The position numbers were made by a program, and so were the translations under genes. Below, piece after piece: positions 17,322 to 26,910 of a stretch of DNA of 64,000 nucleotides (positions are counted from its first letter, which is position 1; each line of letters opens with the position of its first letter). The stretch lies in contig CAVPBN010000050.1 in assembly GCA_963701815.1 (NCBI GenBank), positions 1 through 64,000 on the forward strand, read 5' to 3'. This DNA is from AP-15 sp963701815 (GTDB taxonomy: Bacteria; Pseudomonadota; Alphaproteobacteria; ATCC43930; CGMCC-115725). The notes under the pieces are model-generated. The model made no database searches and had not been told where the DNA came from. It saw only the letters and a list, made by a program, of their open reading frames with translations.

Positions 17322-18563
17322 TCACTCCGCAGCCGACTTGTCCGGGTTCTCGGCCATCCAGGACAGCAGCAGCGTATACGCGACCGCAAGCACGACCGGG
17401 CCGAGAAAGATGCCGACCAGGCCAAAGGCGATCAGGCCGCCGATCACGCCGGCGAACAGCACCAGCAGCGGCACGTGCGCCCCCTTTCGGATCAACAGCG
17501 GGCGCACGATGTTGTCGAGGCTGAGAACGACCGCAGACCAGATCAGCAGAAAGGTGCCCCAGCCGGTGCTGCCGCTCCAATAGAGCCAGATCACCACCGG
17601 GATCAGCACCGGCGCCGGGCCGATCTGGGCGATGCACAGCATGAACATCGCCGCCGTCAGCACCGCGGCGACCGGAACCCCGGCGATCGCAATGCCGATG
17701 CCGCCGAGCACCGACTGAACCAGTGCGGTCACCACCACGCCCAGAGCGACGCTGCGGATGGCCTGCCCGGCCAGCAGCACCGATTCCTCGCCCCGCTCGC
17801 CGGCGAGGCGATGACCGAAGCGGCGGATCGCGATGGCGGCATGTTCGCCGCGCGCATAAAGAATCGCTGCGATCACCACGGTCAGCAGGAACTGCACGAC
17901 GACAATACCGAAACCGCCGAGCACGCCGAGCAGCCAGCCTGCCGCACTGCCCGCATAGGGCGCCGCCTTCGCCATCAGATCGGTGATGCCGCTGTTGGCG
18001 ATACGCTGCCACAGCAGCACCGCCTGCTCCCCGAACAGCGGCACGTCCGCGAGCCAGGCGGGCGGCGGCGGCAAGGTGAACGCGAGCAGCGCATTCGCCC
18101 AACCGACCAGCCGGTCGAAATTCTGAGTGATCGCAGCGACCGCCAGAGAAAACGGCACGACAAAGACCAAGAGCAACGCCAAAGTCATCACCGCGACCGC
18201 CGGCCCGCGCCGGTTGCCCAGACGGTGCTGGACCTGCAGCATCACCGGCCAGGTCGCGACCACCAGGGTGGTCGCCCAGATGATCGCCGGCAGAAACGGC
18301 CAGAGTATCCAGAACGTGGCGGCGATCAGCCCGGCGACGAACAGGATCGCCAGCATCGTCCGCACCAATTCGCGCGGCGGCAGCATACGGGCCGGATCCG
18401 ACAGGCGGGCGGGGTCGGGCCGCGCCGACGCGATCGCCTCGCTCGGCGTTGCGACGGAGCTCGCCCGTGCCTCGACTTGGGCTTCGGCGAAACCGGCCGG
18501 CGAGGCCGGGCGAGGCTGCCGGCCGATTGCGAAATCGCGATCCCGGCGAAGCCAGCCGCGCAT
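17322..18563 (-). CDS. AI-2E family transporter (YdiK/PerM-type permease)
   Basis: A 413-residue polytopic membrane protein. After about 65 cytoplasmic N-terminal residues come two adjacent helices (LAILFVAGLIAATFWILWPF and the next), then a large loop, then a block of helices with the family segments SVLGGIGIAIAGVPVA and LIPVVIWLYWSG, ending with GLIAFGLVGIFLGPVVLAV. The superfamily covers exporters of autoinducer-2, sodium/proton antiporters and uncharacterised carriers, so the substrate is unknown. Its start lies three bases after the stop of the MFS gene, so the two are co-transcribed on the minus strand. Confidence 0.86.
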   Translation of the reverse strand: MRGWLRRDRDFAIGRQPRPASPAGFAEAQVEARASSVATPSEAIASARPDPARLSDPARMLPPRELVRTMLAILFVAGLIAATFWILWPFLPAIIWATTLVVATWPVMLQVQHRLGNRRGPAVAVMTLALLLVFVVPFSLAVAAITQNFDRLVGWANALLAFTLPPPPAWLADVPLFGEQAVLLWQRIANSGITDLMAKAAPYAGSAAGWLLGVLGGFGIVVVQFLLTVVIAAILYARGEHAAIAIRRFGHRLAGERGEESVLLAGQAIRSVALGVVVTALVQSVLGGIGIAIAGVPVAAVLTAAMFMLCIAQIGPAPVLIPVVIWLYWSGSTGWGTFLLIWSAVVLSLDNIVRPLLIRKGAHVPLLVLFAGVIGGLIAFGLVGIFLGPVVLAVAYTLLLSWMAENPDKSAAE

Positions 18564-18566
18564 CGA

Positions 18567-19868
18567 CTAGGTCGCCGAGCCGGCCGGCAATGGGGCGGCG
18601 CGCCGATGCGGCGATCGGCGATCGCCGAGCAGCGCCATCGCGACGGTCGCCAGCATGAAGACGACGCTGGCGCCAAAAACCCAATGCGGCATGCCTCGAT
18701 CCATGATCCAGCCAAACAGCATCGGCCCGATCGTGCCGCCGATGCTGAAGCCGATCGTGACGATGCCGAAAGCCCGCCCGACCGCACCCGGCGGCGCCGC
18801 CGCGCGGACCAGCATGTCGCGCGACGGCTGGATGATGCCCGACAGGAACCCGGCCACACCCATGGTCAGGACCAGCACGGCCGGGGCGAGGCCGATGACC
18901 GCGATCAGCAGGATCAGCGCCGCATTCGCGCCAAACCCGATGGCCGCGACCTCGCCGTGCCGGCGCGTCATGTCGGCGACGAAACCGCCGCCGAGCACGC
19001 CGAACGCGGTCGCTGTCAGGTAAGCGGTCAGCGCCAGATTGGCCGCGGCGAACGGCAGATGATAGGCGCTCATCAGGGCCGGGACCGAAAAACCGGTAAT
19101 CCCGCTGGTCGACAGGCTCAGCAGGATGAAAAACACCGAAAGGCCGAGCAGCGCGGGAGTAAACACCGAGATCCTTCGGCCCGGTTGCGGCCGACCCCGA
19201 TGCCCGGACGCTTGGCTCTCGGCTTCCAAGCGCTTGGCCGACGGGGGCTTGGCCGACGGGGGCTCGGCAAGGCTGTCGCCCTCGACTTGGGCGGCGCAGA
19301 TCAGCGGCAGCGCCACCAGCGGCCCTATCAGCCCGGCGACGATCAGCGCTGCCGACAGTCCGAGGACCGGGATCAGCAGCAGCATCGTGATCGGCGCCGC
19401 TGCATTGCCGAGCATGCCGGCGCAGGTGTGAACCGAAAACGCCCGGCCGATCCGCGTCGGCGTCACCCGAGCCGACAGGATCGCGTAATCGGCCGGGTGA
19501 TAGACGGCGTTGGCTACGCCCGAAAGCCCGGCCGCGAACAGCAGCCAGCCATAGCGGTCGACGACGCCGACCGAGGCCAAAGAAAACCCGCCGAGGCACA
19601 GCGCGCCGATCAGCAATTTGCGCGAACCAAAGCGGTCGGCGAGCCAACCCATCGGCAATTGCGCCAATACCGATACTGCGGCGTAGACGGTCAAGGCCAG
19701 GCCGAGCTCGACAAAGCCGACGCCCCAGCGCGCGTTCAGCAGCGGAAACAGCGGCGGCACCACCATCATGTGGAAGTGCCCGACGAAATGCGCCGCCGAC
19801 ACGAGCCCGACCGCTTTGGCTTCGCCGCCTTTAACAACTCGCCGAACGGCGATCGATGCGCCTGTCAT
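18567..19868 (-). CDS. MFS transporter, fosmidomycin-resistance-like
   Basis: A 433-residue major facilitator with twelve predicted helices. It starts best at MTGASIAVRR (19868); an ATG at 19955 would add a segment with no membrane or domain signal. Features are the MFS loop-2 motif GWLADRFGSRKLLIG, GLSGVANAVYHPADYAIL typical of FsrA-type exporters, and a long cytoplasmic central loop with charged and Pro-rich residues. That loop contains a perfect 15-base tandem duplication giving PPSAK twice. The gene is followed without a gap by the AI-2E-family gene. Related proteins export small hydrophilic drugs; the real substrate is unknown. Confidence 0.86.
   Translation of the reverse strand: MTGASIAVRRVVKGGEAKAVGLVSAAHFVGHFHMMVVPPLFPLLNARWGVGFVELGLALTVYAAVSVLAQLPMGWLADRFGSRKLLIGALCLGGFSLASVGVVDRYGWLLFAAGLSGVANAVYHPADYAILSARVTPTRIGRAFSVHTCAGMLGNAAAPITMLLLIPVLGLSAALIVAGLIGPLVALPLICAAQVEGDSLAEPPSAKPPSAKRLEAESQASGHRGRPQPGRRISVFTPALLGLSVFFILLSLSTSGITGFSVPALMSAYHLPFAAANLALTAYLTATAFGVLGGGFVADMTRRHGEVAAIGFGANAALILLIAVIGLAPAVLVLTMGVAGFLSGIIQPSRDMLVRAAAPPGAVGRAFGIVTIGFSIGGTIGPMLFGWIMDRGMPHWVFGASVVFMLATVAMALLGDRRSPHRRAAPLPAGSAT
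19234..19263. repeat. 15-bp perfect tandem repeat (2 copies) in MFS central loop
   Basis: The unit TTGGCCGACGGGGGC occurs twice back to back. It keeps the reading frame and duplicates a five-residue step (PPSAK) in the cytoplasmic loop of the MFS carrier, where length change should be tolerated. Confidence 0.85.
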
Positions 19869-20069
19869 TGCTGCCGATGCCTGGGCCGGTTGCGCCGCGG
19901 CGCAAAGATAAGCATGCCGGGGACAGACGGCAATTGCTGCCTGTATTTTCAGCAAGCGGAGCAGTCATGCGACGGCATGCCGTCATCTTGGCGAAAAGGA
20001 ACGGACCCGAACCCAAACCCGACGCGATATTTGGGTACGGCGCCGCGAGCACGCCGGCCGGTCATGGAG

Positions 20070-21413
20070 TCAGTCCGCATCCGGCTGCCCGGTCAGCCAT
20101 TCGAGACCCGCCATGTCTTCGAGCCGCTGCAGACGATCGTAGAGCGCCGCGGCGCCGGGTTCGCCGAGCGTATCGCGGGTCAGCCGCAGCCATTTGTCGG
20201 CGAGTTCGCCCGCTTCGAGCATGCCGCTGTCGCCGTGCCGTTCGAGCCGCCTGCCGTCGCCGAGGGTAATCGTCACGGCGCCCGCCGCAGCGCCGTGGCC
20301 GTCGCCGCCTGCCGGCACCAGCCGCACCCGGCGGGTCAACGCCCGGATCTGCGGATCGCCGAGGGCGGTCTCGTCCCAGGAGCCGGGATCGCGCGCTTCA
20401 CGGCACAACGCCAGCGCCACCGAAAACGGAATGCTGTACTGCGCCAGCATCAGATCGGTCGGTTCGAGGATGTTGTGCCGTTCGATCATGCGGTCGGTGC
20501 CGGCGACCGTGATCGCGTCGATCTCGCCGGCGGCAAAGCCATGCGCAGTCTGCAATTCTCGCACCGCCCTGACCGCCGGGTGCGCGGTCGCATGGCACGG
20601 GTAGCGCTTCAGTACTGCCGACGACATGACGAACTCTTTGCCGAGACCGCGCGTCAGTTCGGTCTCGTCCGACGCAGTGCAAAACACCCGCAGAAAGCCG
20701 AACTCGCCTTCGAGCACCGTGCGCGGCCCGGTAAAGCCGTCAGCCGCCAGGCTGGCGGCCAGCACGCCCGCCTCCGAGGCGCGGCCGAGATGCAGCCGCT
20801 TGACCATGCCGCCGTCGCCGCGCGCGAATTCGAGCAACCCGCCGCATAAGGAGCCGGCGATGCCGACGGCGTTGGTCATCGCCCTGCTGTCCAACCCCAG
20901 CAGATGACCGGCGGCGACGGCGGCGCCGAACGGGCCGGTGGTGCCCGGCGCATGAAAGCCGCGGGCTTCGTTGGTGTGCCCGGTGGCGCGGCCGATGCGT
21001 ATCATGATTTCGTTGCCGGCGACAAAGGCGGCGATCAGATCGCGTCCGCCGCGGCCCTGCTGCTGCGCCACGGCGAGCGCCGGCGGCAGCACGGTCGCCC
21101 CCGGATGAGCGCCGGCGCCGGGGCGGGTCAGGCTGTCGAGTTCGAAGGCGTGGGCCAAGGCGCCGTTGGCCAGCGCCGCCGCCGGCGCCTGCACCGCCGC
21201 GCCGGCGCTGCCGAGGATTTGGCTGACGCCGCCGGGCCCGGTGCGCCGGGCATAGTCGATGACGATCCGGCTCCACGGCAAGGCGGCGCCGCAGACCGCC
21301 GCCGCGACCGTATCGATGATGCAGTCCTTCGCCCGCCGAACCACCTCCGCCGGCAGGTCCTCATAGCGCAGCGCGGCCGCATATTGCGCGAGCCGAACGG
21401 TTTCCTCAGGCAT
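20070..21413 (-). CDS. MmgE/PrpD family protein
   Basis: A 447-residue member of the MmgE/PrpD family, which includes 2-methylcitrate dehydratase, cis-aconitate decarboxylase and iminodisuccinate epimerase. Family segments are DTVAAAVCGA near the start, ANGALAHAFELDSLTRPGAG (about 81-100), HPGATVLPPALAVA and GTTGPFGAAVAAGHLLGLD, with KRYPCHATAHPAV in the C-terminal part. No prpB/prpC partners are nearby, so a methylcitrate role is doubtful; a catabolic isomerase or dehydratase is more likely. It is cytosolic. A 200-base gap without a visible gene separates it from the MFS gene; both are on the minus strand. Confidence 0.86.
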   Translation of the reverse strand: MPEETVRLAQYAAALRYEDLPAEVVRRAKDCIIDTVAAAVCGAALPWSRIVIDYARRTGPGGVSQILGSAGAAVQAPAAALANGALAHAFELDSLTRPGAGAHPGATVLPPALAVAQQQGRGGRDLIAAFVAGNEIMIRIGRATGHTNEARGFHAPGTTGPFGAAVAAGHLLGLDSRAMTNAVGIAGSLCGGLLEFARGDGGMVKRLHLGRASEAGVLAASLAADGFTGPRTVLEGEFGFLRVFCTASDETELTRGLGKEFVMSSAVLKRYPCHATAHPAVRAVRELQTAHGFAAGEIDAITVAGTDRMIERHNILEPTDLMLAQYSIPFSVALALCREARDPGSWDETALGDPQIRALTRRVRLVPAGGDGHGAAAGAVTITLGDGRRLERHGDSGMLEAGELADKWLRLTRDTLGEPGAAALYDRLQRLEDMAGLEWLTGQPDAD

Positions 21414-21689
21414 CGCCTTTCTCCTAATTCGGCCCTACACGGCTTTCAACATCGCCAGCCATAGTTGGTGCTGCGATCTATCGCGACCGGGGCTGGGTTA
21501 TCGTATGGCTCATCGTCAAACCGTGAGCGGTACAACGCTGACTTGTCGCCATGCAGTTACCGCCCTATCGTTTTGCCCGGCTCAAAACGGACGCGGGACC
21601 ATCCATGAGCACAATCGAACTTGTCGACCCCGAATTGCGCGATGCACTCGCACTGTGGCCGCTGCCGCCGCTGAGGGCCGAGATCTTTG

Positions 21690-22559
21690 ATGCAGCGCCG
21701 CGCCAATGCCCTCGACCTGATAGGCGCCGTTCCGAAACCAAGCCTGCCCGATATCGCCACCGACGAGATCCATGTCGAGAGTGCTTTTGGCGCAAAGCCG
21801 ATCCGGGTCCTGACCTATCGCCCGGTCACGACCGGCGACCCACTGCCCGCCGTCGTACACATCCATGGCGGGGGCTTCGTGATGGGCGCGCCGGAAATGA
21901 AGGATGTGGAGAACAGGTTCTTCGCGTCAGAACTGAGATGCGCGATTTATTCCGTGGATCATCGCCTCGCGCCGGAAGCGCCGCACCCGGCGCCGCTGGA
22001 GGACATCTACTCGGTATTTGCCTGGCTGCACGCGAATGCCGGCCGGCTCGGGCTTGATCCCGCCCGCATCGGTATCAAGGGCGAAAGCGGCGGCGGCGGT
22101 TTCGCGGCAGCCGCAGCACTCTACGCACGCGACCGGCAGGGGCCAAAATTCGCCTTTCAGCATCTGATTTATCCGATGATCGACGACCGCACGGCGGTGC
22201 GCAAGGACCTGCATCCTTACGTCGGCGAATTCGTCTGGACCCAGGAGAACAACTATTTCGGCTGGCGTTCGCTGCTCGGCCGGGAGCCGGGCTCGGCCGG
22301 CGTCTCGCCTTACGCGGCGGCCGCACGAGCAACGGATGTGTCGGGCTTGCCTCCAACCTACATTTCGGTCGGCGGCCTTGATCTCTTCCTCGAAGAAAAC
22401 ATGACCTATGCGGATCGATTGAGCCGCGCCGGGGTGCCGGTCGAGCTTCATATCTATCCGCGGGCGCATCACGGCTTCTATCGGGTGACGAATGCCCGCG
22501 TGACCAAGCAGGCCGAGCACGACAATCGCGAGGCGCTGCGACGCTTCCTGCACGGCTAA
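21690..22559 (+). CDS. Alpha/beta hydrolase (hormone-sensitive lipase family), N-terminus probably frameshifted
   Basis: An esterase/lipase of the HSL group, about 289 residues as read from ATG 21690. It shows the oxyanion motif HIHGGGFVMG (about 58-67), the nucleophile elbow KGESGGGG with Ser133, a DHRLAPE block typical of the family, the acid in VGGLDLFLEEN and His in YPRAHHGF. About 28 further residues (MSTIELVDPELRDALALW and onward) are encoded just upstream from ATG 21605 in another frame. They look like the genuine family N-terminus, so a one-base indel near 21685-21692 is likely. The enzyme would be cytosolic and hydrolyse short-chain esters. Confidence 0.84.
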   Translation: MQRRANALDLIGAVPKPSLPDIATDEIHVESAFGAKPIRVLTYRPVTTGDPLPAVVHIHGGGFVMGAPEMKDVENRFFASELRCAIYSVDHRLAPEAPHPAPLEDIYSVFAWLHANAGRLGLDPARIGIKGESGGGGFAAAAALYARDRQGPKFAFQHLIYPMIDDRTAVRKDLHPYVGEFVWTQENNYFGWRSLLGREPGSAGVSPYAAAARATDVSGLPPTYISVGGLDLFLEENMTYADRLSRAGVPVELHIYPRAHHGFYRVTNARVTKQAEHDNREALRRFLHG

Positions 22560-22783
22560 GACCCCGCACCGGTTGCTGTGAGCTTCACCGACGATTTTCA
22601 GGGGAAACTCGCCTCCCTGGGCATCGTGAGCTATCCTTCCTTCGTCATCTCCCCCATGGCGTGCCGACCAGCGGGTATGCGGTCTGCCCAAAGCGCGCAC
22701 ACAGCCGCAGCGTCGCCGCCCAGCCAAAGGCGAAGCGAGGCCAATCGGGCGGCAAGCGCGGGCTTCACCCGCCCCGCGCTAGC

Positions 22784-23770
22784 TCACGACCAGAGGGCAA
22801 ACCCCAGGCCGGTGCCGGACCCCGCCGGGGTGCGGTATCCCGGCACGTAATGCGACCAGGCGCAATCGAGCCGCTCGGCGGCGCCGGCGGCGCAGATCCA
22901 CATCCGGATCTCCGAGCTGCCCGAATTGAGCTTGCGCCGCGGCAGGGATTGCAATGCCTCGGCGTCCTTGCGCTCGATCGCGTCGATGATCCCGCGGTCG
23001 AGTTCCTCGTCGACGACAAAATGGCTGAGCCCGCCCGAGCCGACGACGCCGATGCGCGCGTCGCCCGGAAAGCTCTCGACCGCCTCGCGGATCGCCTGGC
23101 CGAGCTTCCAGCAGCGCCGCGGGGTCGGCTGGTTCGGCGGGTAGTAGGTGTTGATGAACACCGGCACGACCGGCAGGTCGGGGTTTTCCAACAGCCGCTT
23201 GCGCACGAAGGCGTGCGCATGGCCTTCGCCGAGCCCGGGCCGCAACCCGTTCGACGAGGCGATGTCGAACTCGCGGTCGATCAGTTCGTCGATCAGATGC
23301 AGCGCCAGGGGCGCCGCGACCGGGTAGTCGCGCGGCTCCTTCTCCTCGTAATATCGCGCGGTGGCGAGCCGCGACCATTCCGGACCCTTGAAATGGGAAG
23401 AGAGCGGCACGTTGCGGATCGTGTCGCCGTAATAGACCAGGAAGGCCGGCAGGTGGTCTTCGTGAAACAGCTCCTTCTGGTCGTCGCCGAGGACGATCAG
23501 CGCGTCGAGTTCGGCGCGGCGCACGCTCTGCTTCAGATGCTCGACCGCCGCTTGTGCCTCGTCATGGCGCGCGGCAAATCGCTCGGACGTCAATTCCGGC
23601 AGCGCTCTCGGGTCGGCGCGACCCAGCAACTCCTCGTAGGTGGCCGGTTCGCCCTCCTTGTCGAGAAAGTCGCGCACGCCGTCGCGATCGATAAAGCTCG
23701 GCCAATCCTTGGCCGGGGTATTCAGCATCGGCGTATGCGAGGTGGCGATCCCGAGAACGATCTTGGCCAT
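22784..23770 (-). CDS. Class III extradiol ring-cleavage dioxygenase, LigB-type
   Basis: A 328-residue protein of the LigB superfamily. The N-terminal metal region is GIATSHTPML (His near residue 12), with later family blocks VLGDDQKELF, LPVVPVFINTYYPPNQP and VVGSGGLSHFVVDEE (second His). These bind one Fe(II), which together with O2 opens catechol-type rings such as protocatechuate, gallate or 2,3-dihydroxyphenylpropionate. The start at 23770 (MAKIVLGIATSHTP) fits the family; a longer ATG at 23941 adds unrelated residues. There is no separate LigA-like small subunit gene beside it. Relatives also act on non-aromatic keto compounds, so the substrate is open. Confidence 0.85.
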   Translation of the reverse strand: MAKIVLGIATSHTPMLNTPAKDWPSFIDRDGVRDFLDKEGEPATYEELLGRADPRALPELTSERFAARHDEAQAAVEHLKQSVRRAELDALIVLGDDQKELFHEDHLPAFLVYYGDTIRNVPLSSHFKGPEWSRLATARYYEEKEPRDYPVAAPLALHLIDELIDREFDIASSNGLRPGLGEGHAHAFVRKRLLENPDLPVVPVFINTYYPPNQPTPRRCWKLGQAIREAVESFPGDARIGVVGSGGLSHFVVDEELDRGIIDAIERKDAEALQSLPRRKLNSGSSEIRMWICAAGAAERLDCAWSHYVPGYRTPAGSGTGLGFALWS

Positions 23771-23997
23771 GGCCGAGCGCTCCTCCGCGCGTTCATGAGG
23801 TCGTCGCCAGCTTAGGATCGGTCGGCCGATCGCGTCAATCGCGGCCGACCGAAAGGGGCCGGACGATCGCCTTTGTCTCGACCGGATCGCCCGCTTATAA
23901 CGTCGGAGCAAGCCCCGATCGGACCGGGGAACGATCCGCAAAAGAAGCCCGCCGGCGGCGGGCCCTGCCGATCGGGAACTCCAGCGGAAGCAGCAGG

Positions 23998-25425
<1,428 letters not shown>

Positions 25426-25433
25426 GGTTCCCG

Positions 25434-25820
25434 ATGACCGAGACTTACGAAGGCGGCTGCCATTGCGGCAAGGTCCGGTTCCGGGTGCGGGCCGATCTTG
25501 TCGACGTGCTCGAATGCAATTGCTCGATCTGCACGAAGAAGGGCATCCTGCATCTGATCGTGCCGCCGGAGCAGTTCGAGATGCTGAGCGGCGAAGACGC
25601 CCTGACGACCTATCGCTTCAACACCAATACGGCGCGGCATACCTTCTGCCGCCATTGCGGGATGCACCCCTTCTACGTGCCGCGATCGCATCCCGACCAG
25701 ATCAACGTCAACGCCCGCTGCCTCGACGGCGTCGATGTGGCCGCCCTCCAGCCGCGCAGGGTCGACGGACGCAATTGGGAGGCGACGTTCGGGGGCAACA
25801 CGGGCGATGCCGCCTCCTGA
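25434..25820 (+). CDS. GFA-domain protein (glutathione-dependent formaldehyde-activating-like)
   Basis: A 128-residue zinc-binding protein of the GFA/CENP-V family. The seven family cysteines are present: Cys9 and Cys11 in GGCHCGKVRF, Cys28, Cys30 and Cys33 in CNCSICTKKG, and Cys72 and Cys75 in FCRHCGMHPFY. Beta-sandwich members bind glutathione, and the name comes from an enzyme thought to speed up S-hydroxymethylglutathione formation. Most members have no proven activity. It follows the M20 gene after eight bases and probably shares its transcript. The start at 25434 is the only one upstream of the first cysteines. Confidence 0.9.
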   Translation: MTETYEGGCHCGKVRFRVRADLVDVLECNCSICTKKGILHLIVPPEQFEMLSGEDALTTYRFNTNTARHTFCRHCGMHPFYVPRSHPDQINVNARCLDGVDVAALQPRRVDGRNWEATFGGNTGDAAS

Positions 25821-25880
25821 GCATACCGGCGCCGCAAACCGGTGCTTAGACTCATTCGAATGATTTACGGCGATCACCAA

Positions 25881-26147
25881 CCGTCATGCCCGGACTTGAT
25901 CCACGGCTGTCCGGTTCGACAAAGCCGGTTGTCGCTGCGCTGTTGGGTGCCACCTTGTGGTCGTCATCACCGGGCTCGTCCCGGTGATCCACGCCCTTGG
26001 TCGCGCCGATCCGACTGCCGCCGGGTCCGTGGATGGCCGGAACAAGTCGGCCATGACGATTAGGGTTGGTATTGTCGATCGTCGCGACCCGTGTGAATTG
26101 TCGGAAGAATTCCTAACCGGACGGCCATGGGTCAAGCCTGGCCATGC
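25881..26147. repeat. Cluster of palindromic intergenic repeats (four units)
   Basis: Four related units lie in the 359-base gap between the GFA gene and the coiled-coil gene. Unit B (25962-25993) reads CGTCAT, CACCGGG, loop, CCCGGTG, ATCCACG. Unit C (26029-26060) is the same element inverted, with stem GGCCG/CGGCC in place of CACCGGG/CCCGGTG. The outer parts CGTCAT and ATCCACG are conserved while the stems differ in a compensated way. Unit A (25882-25905) is a shortened copy lacking the right stem arm, and unit D (26118-26147) is a diverged inverted copy. They resemble the small REP-like elements scattered through alphaproteobacterial genomes. No gene is seen here. Confidence 0.75.
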
Positions 26148-26179
26148 AACCATGTGCATCTTCTGTCTCGGTCAGAGCG

Positions 26180-26437
26180 CTAGGACGGTTGGCCAGCCTG
26201 ATCCTCGAGCGATCTGAGGCGATCACTGAAGCGGTTTTGCTGGTTCGTCATCGCCCGCAACTGGTCGAGAGTTGCATTTTCCTGCCGGACGACGATGGCC
26301 GTCAAGACCGTGATATCGTCGCGGATCGCGACGAATTCGGTTCTCATTCCCACCATTTCGACGCGGATTGCGCCCAACTCGTCGAGCGTCCGGCGCTGTT
26401 GAGCGGCGAGAAATTCGAGCGTGATCGTTTCGGCCAT
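26180..26437 (-). CDS. Small coiled-coil protein, hypothetical
   Basis: An 85-residue soluble protein that is mostly one predicted alpha-helical coiled coil. Leu, Ile, Val and Met recur at heptad spacing through FLAAQQRRTLDELGAIRVEM, FVAIRDDITVLTAIV and LRAMTNQQNRFSDRLRSLE. Similar short coiled-coil proteins of unknown role are common in alphaproteobacteria. There is no signal peptide or membrane segment. It lies between the palindromic repeats and an AT-rich pocket, both signs of a flexible locus. I do not know its function. Confidence 0.65.
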   Translation of the reverse strand: MAETITLEFLAAQQRRTLDELGAIRVEMVGMRTEFVAIRDDITVLTAIVVRQENATLDQLRAMTNQQNRFSDRLRSLEDQAGQPS

Positions 26438-26612
26438 CAGCTTGCTCCTGACGCGAAAGATAAGCCGCTTGCCGCAGTTTGCTACGCTGAGCTGGCGCGG
26501 GGCGCCGGATTACGACAATCGGGTTCAAACAAATTTAGGGGCTGGTTTATTTTTTATTAAGCGCATCGTTTCAAGATTAGGTCATGTAACTGACATCGGA
26601 CGGGATCGGAAT

Positions 26613-26876
26613 ATGCGGATTTAGGAATTTGAACAGAAGGTCTGGGACACCGACCGCATCCGTCTAGTCGTCAAAGGACCGAAGCAAGCAACTGTACAAG
26701 ATTTCGATTACGTACACGCCGCCAAAGAGGGGATGACGTTGGCCGTTTATATGAAGACTCGAATTCTCCCGCGAATAGGAGATTTTGAGTCTAGCATAAT
26801 CGATGGTACTGGAAAAATCCCAAGAAATAATACGGTAATCGCGACAGTTCGGGAATCATACAAGCAGCCGGCTTGA
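26613..26876 (+). pseudogene. Small protein gene interrupted by an in-frame amber codon at codon 4
   Basis: From ATG 26613 the frame reads M-R-I, then TAG (26622-26624), then 83 uninterrupted codons starting EFEQKVWDTDRIRLVVKG and ending VRESYKQPA before TGA at 26874. The coding part has protein-like composition: mixed charged and hydrophobic residues, with strand-like segments such as MTLAVYMKTRIL and SSIIDGTG. Base composition is clearly more AT-rich than neighbouring genes. No ATG, GTG or TTG start lies between the stop and the middle of the frame, so without suppression the gene is dead or there is a base error. I do not recognise the family. The AT-rich pocket suggests horizontal acquisition. 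Confidence 0.55.
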
Positions 26877-26910
26877 ACAACAAGTCTACGCCACGCCTAT
26901 TTGACAAGTC

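Noticed and set aside
17115..20849. A plus-strand open frame of over 1,200 codons.
   Set aside because: It is antisense to the OmpA-like, AI-2E, MFS and MmgE/PrpD genes, is Arg/Gln/Asp-rich without domains, and arises from high GC at third codon positions.
25881..26147. The repeat cluster as a CRISPR array.
   Set aside because: The units are palindromic, unequal in sequence and in both orientations, with irregular spacing, and no cas genes are nearby.
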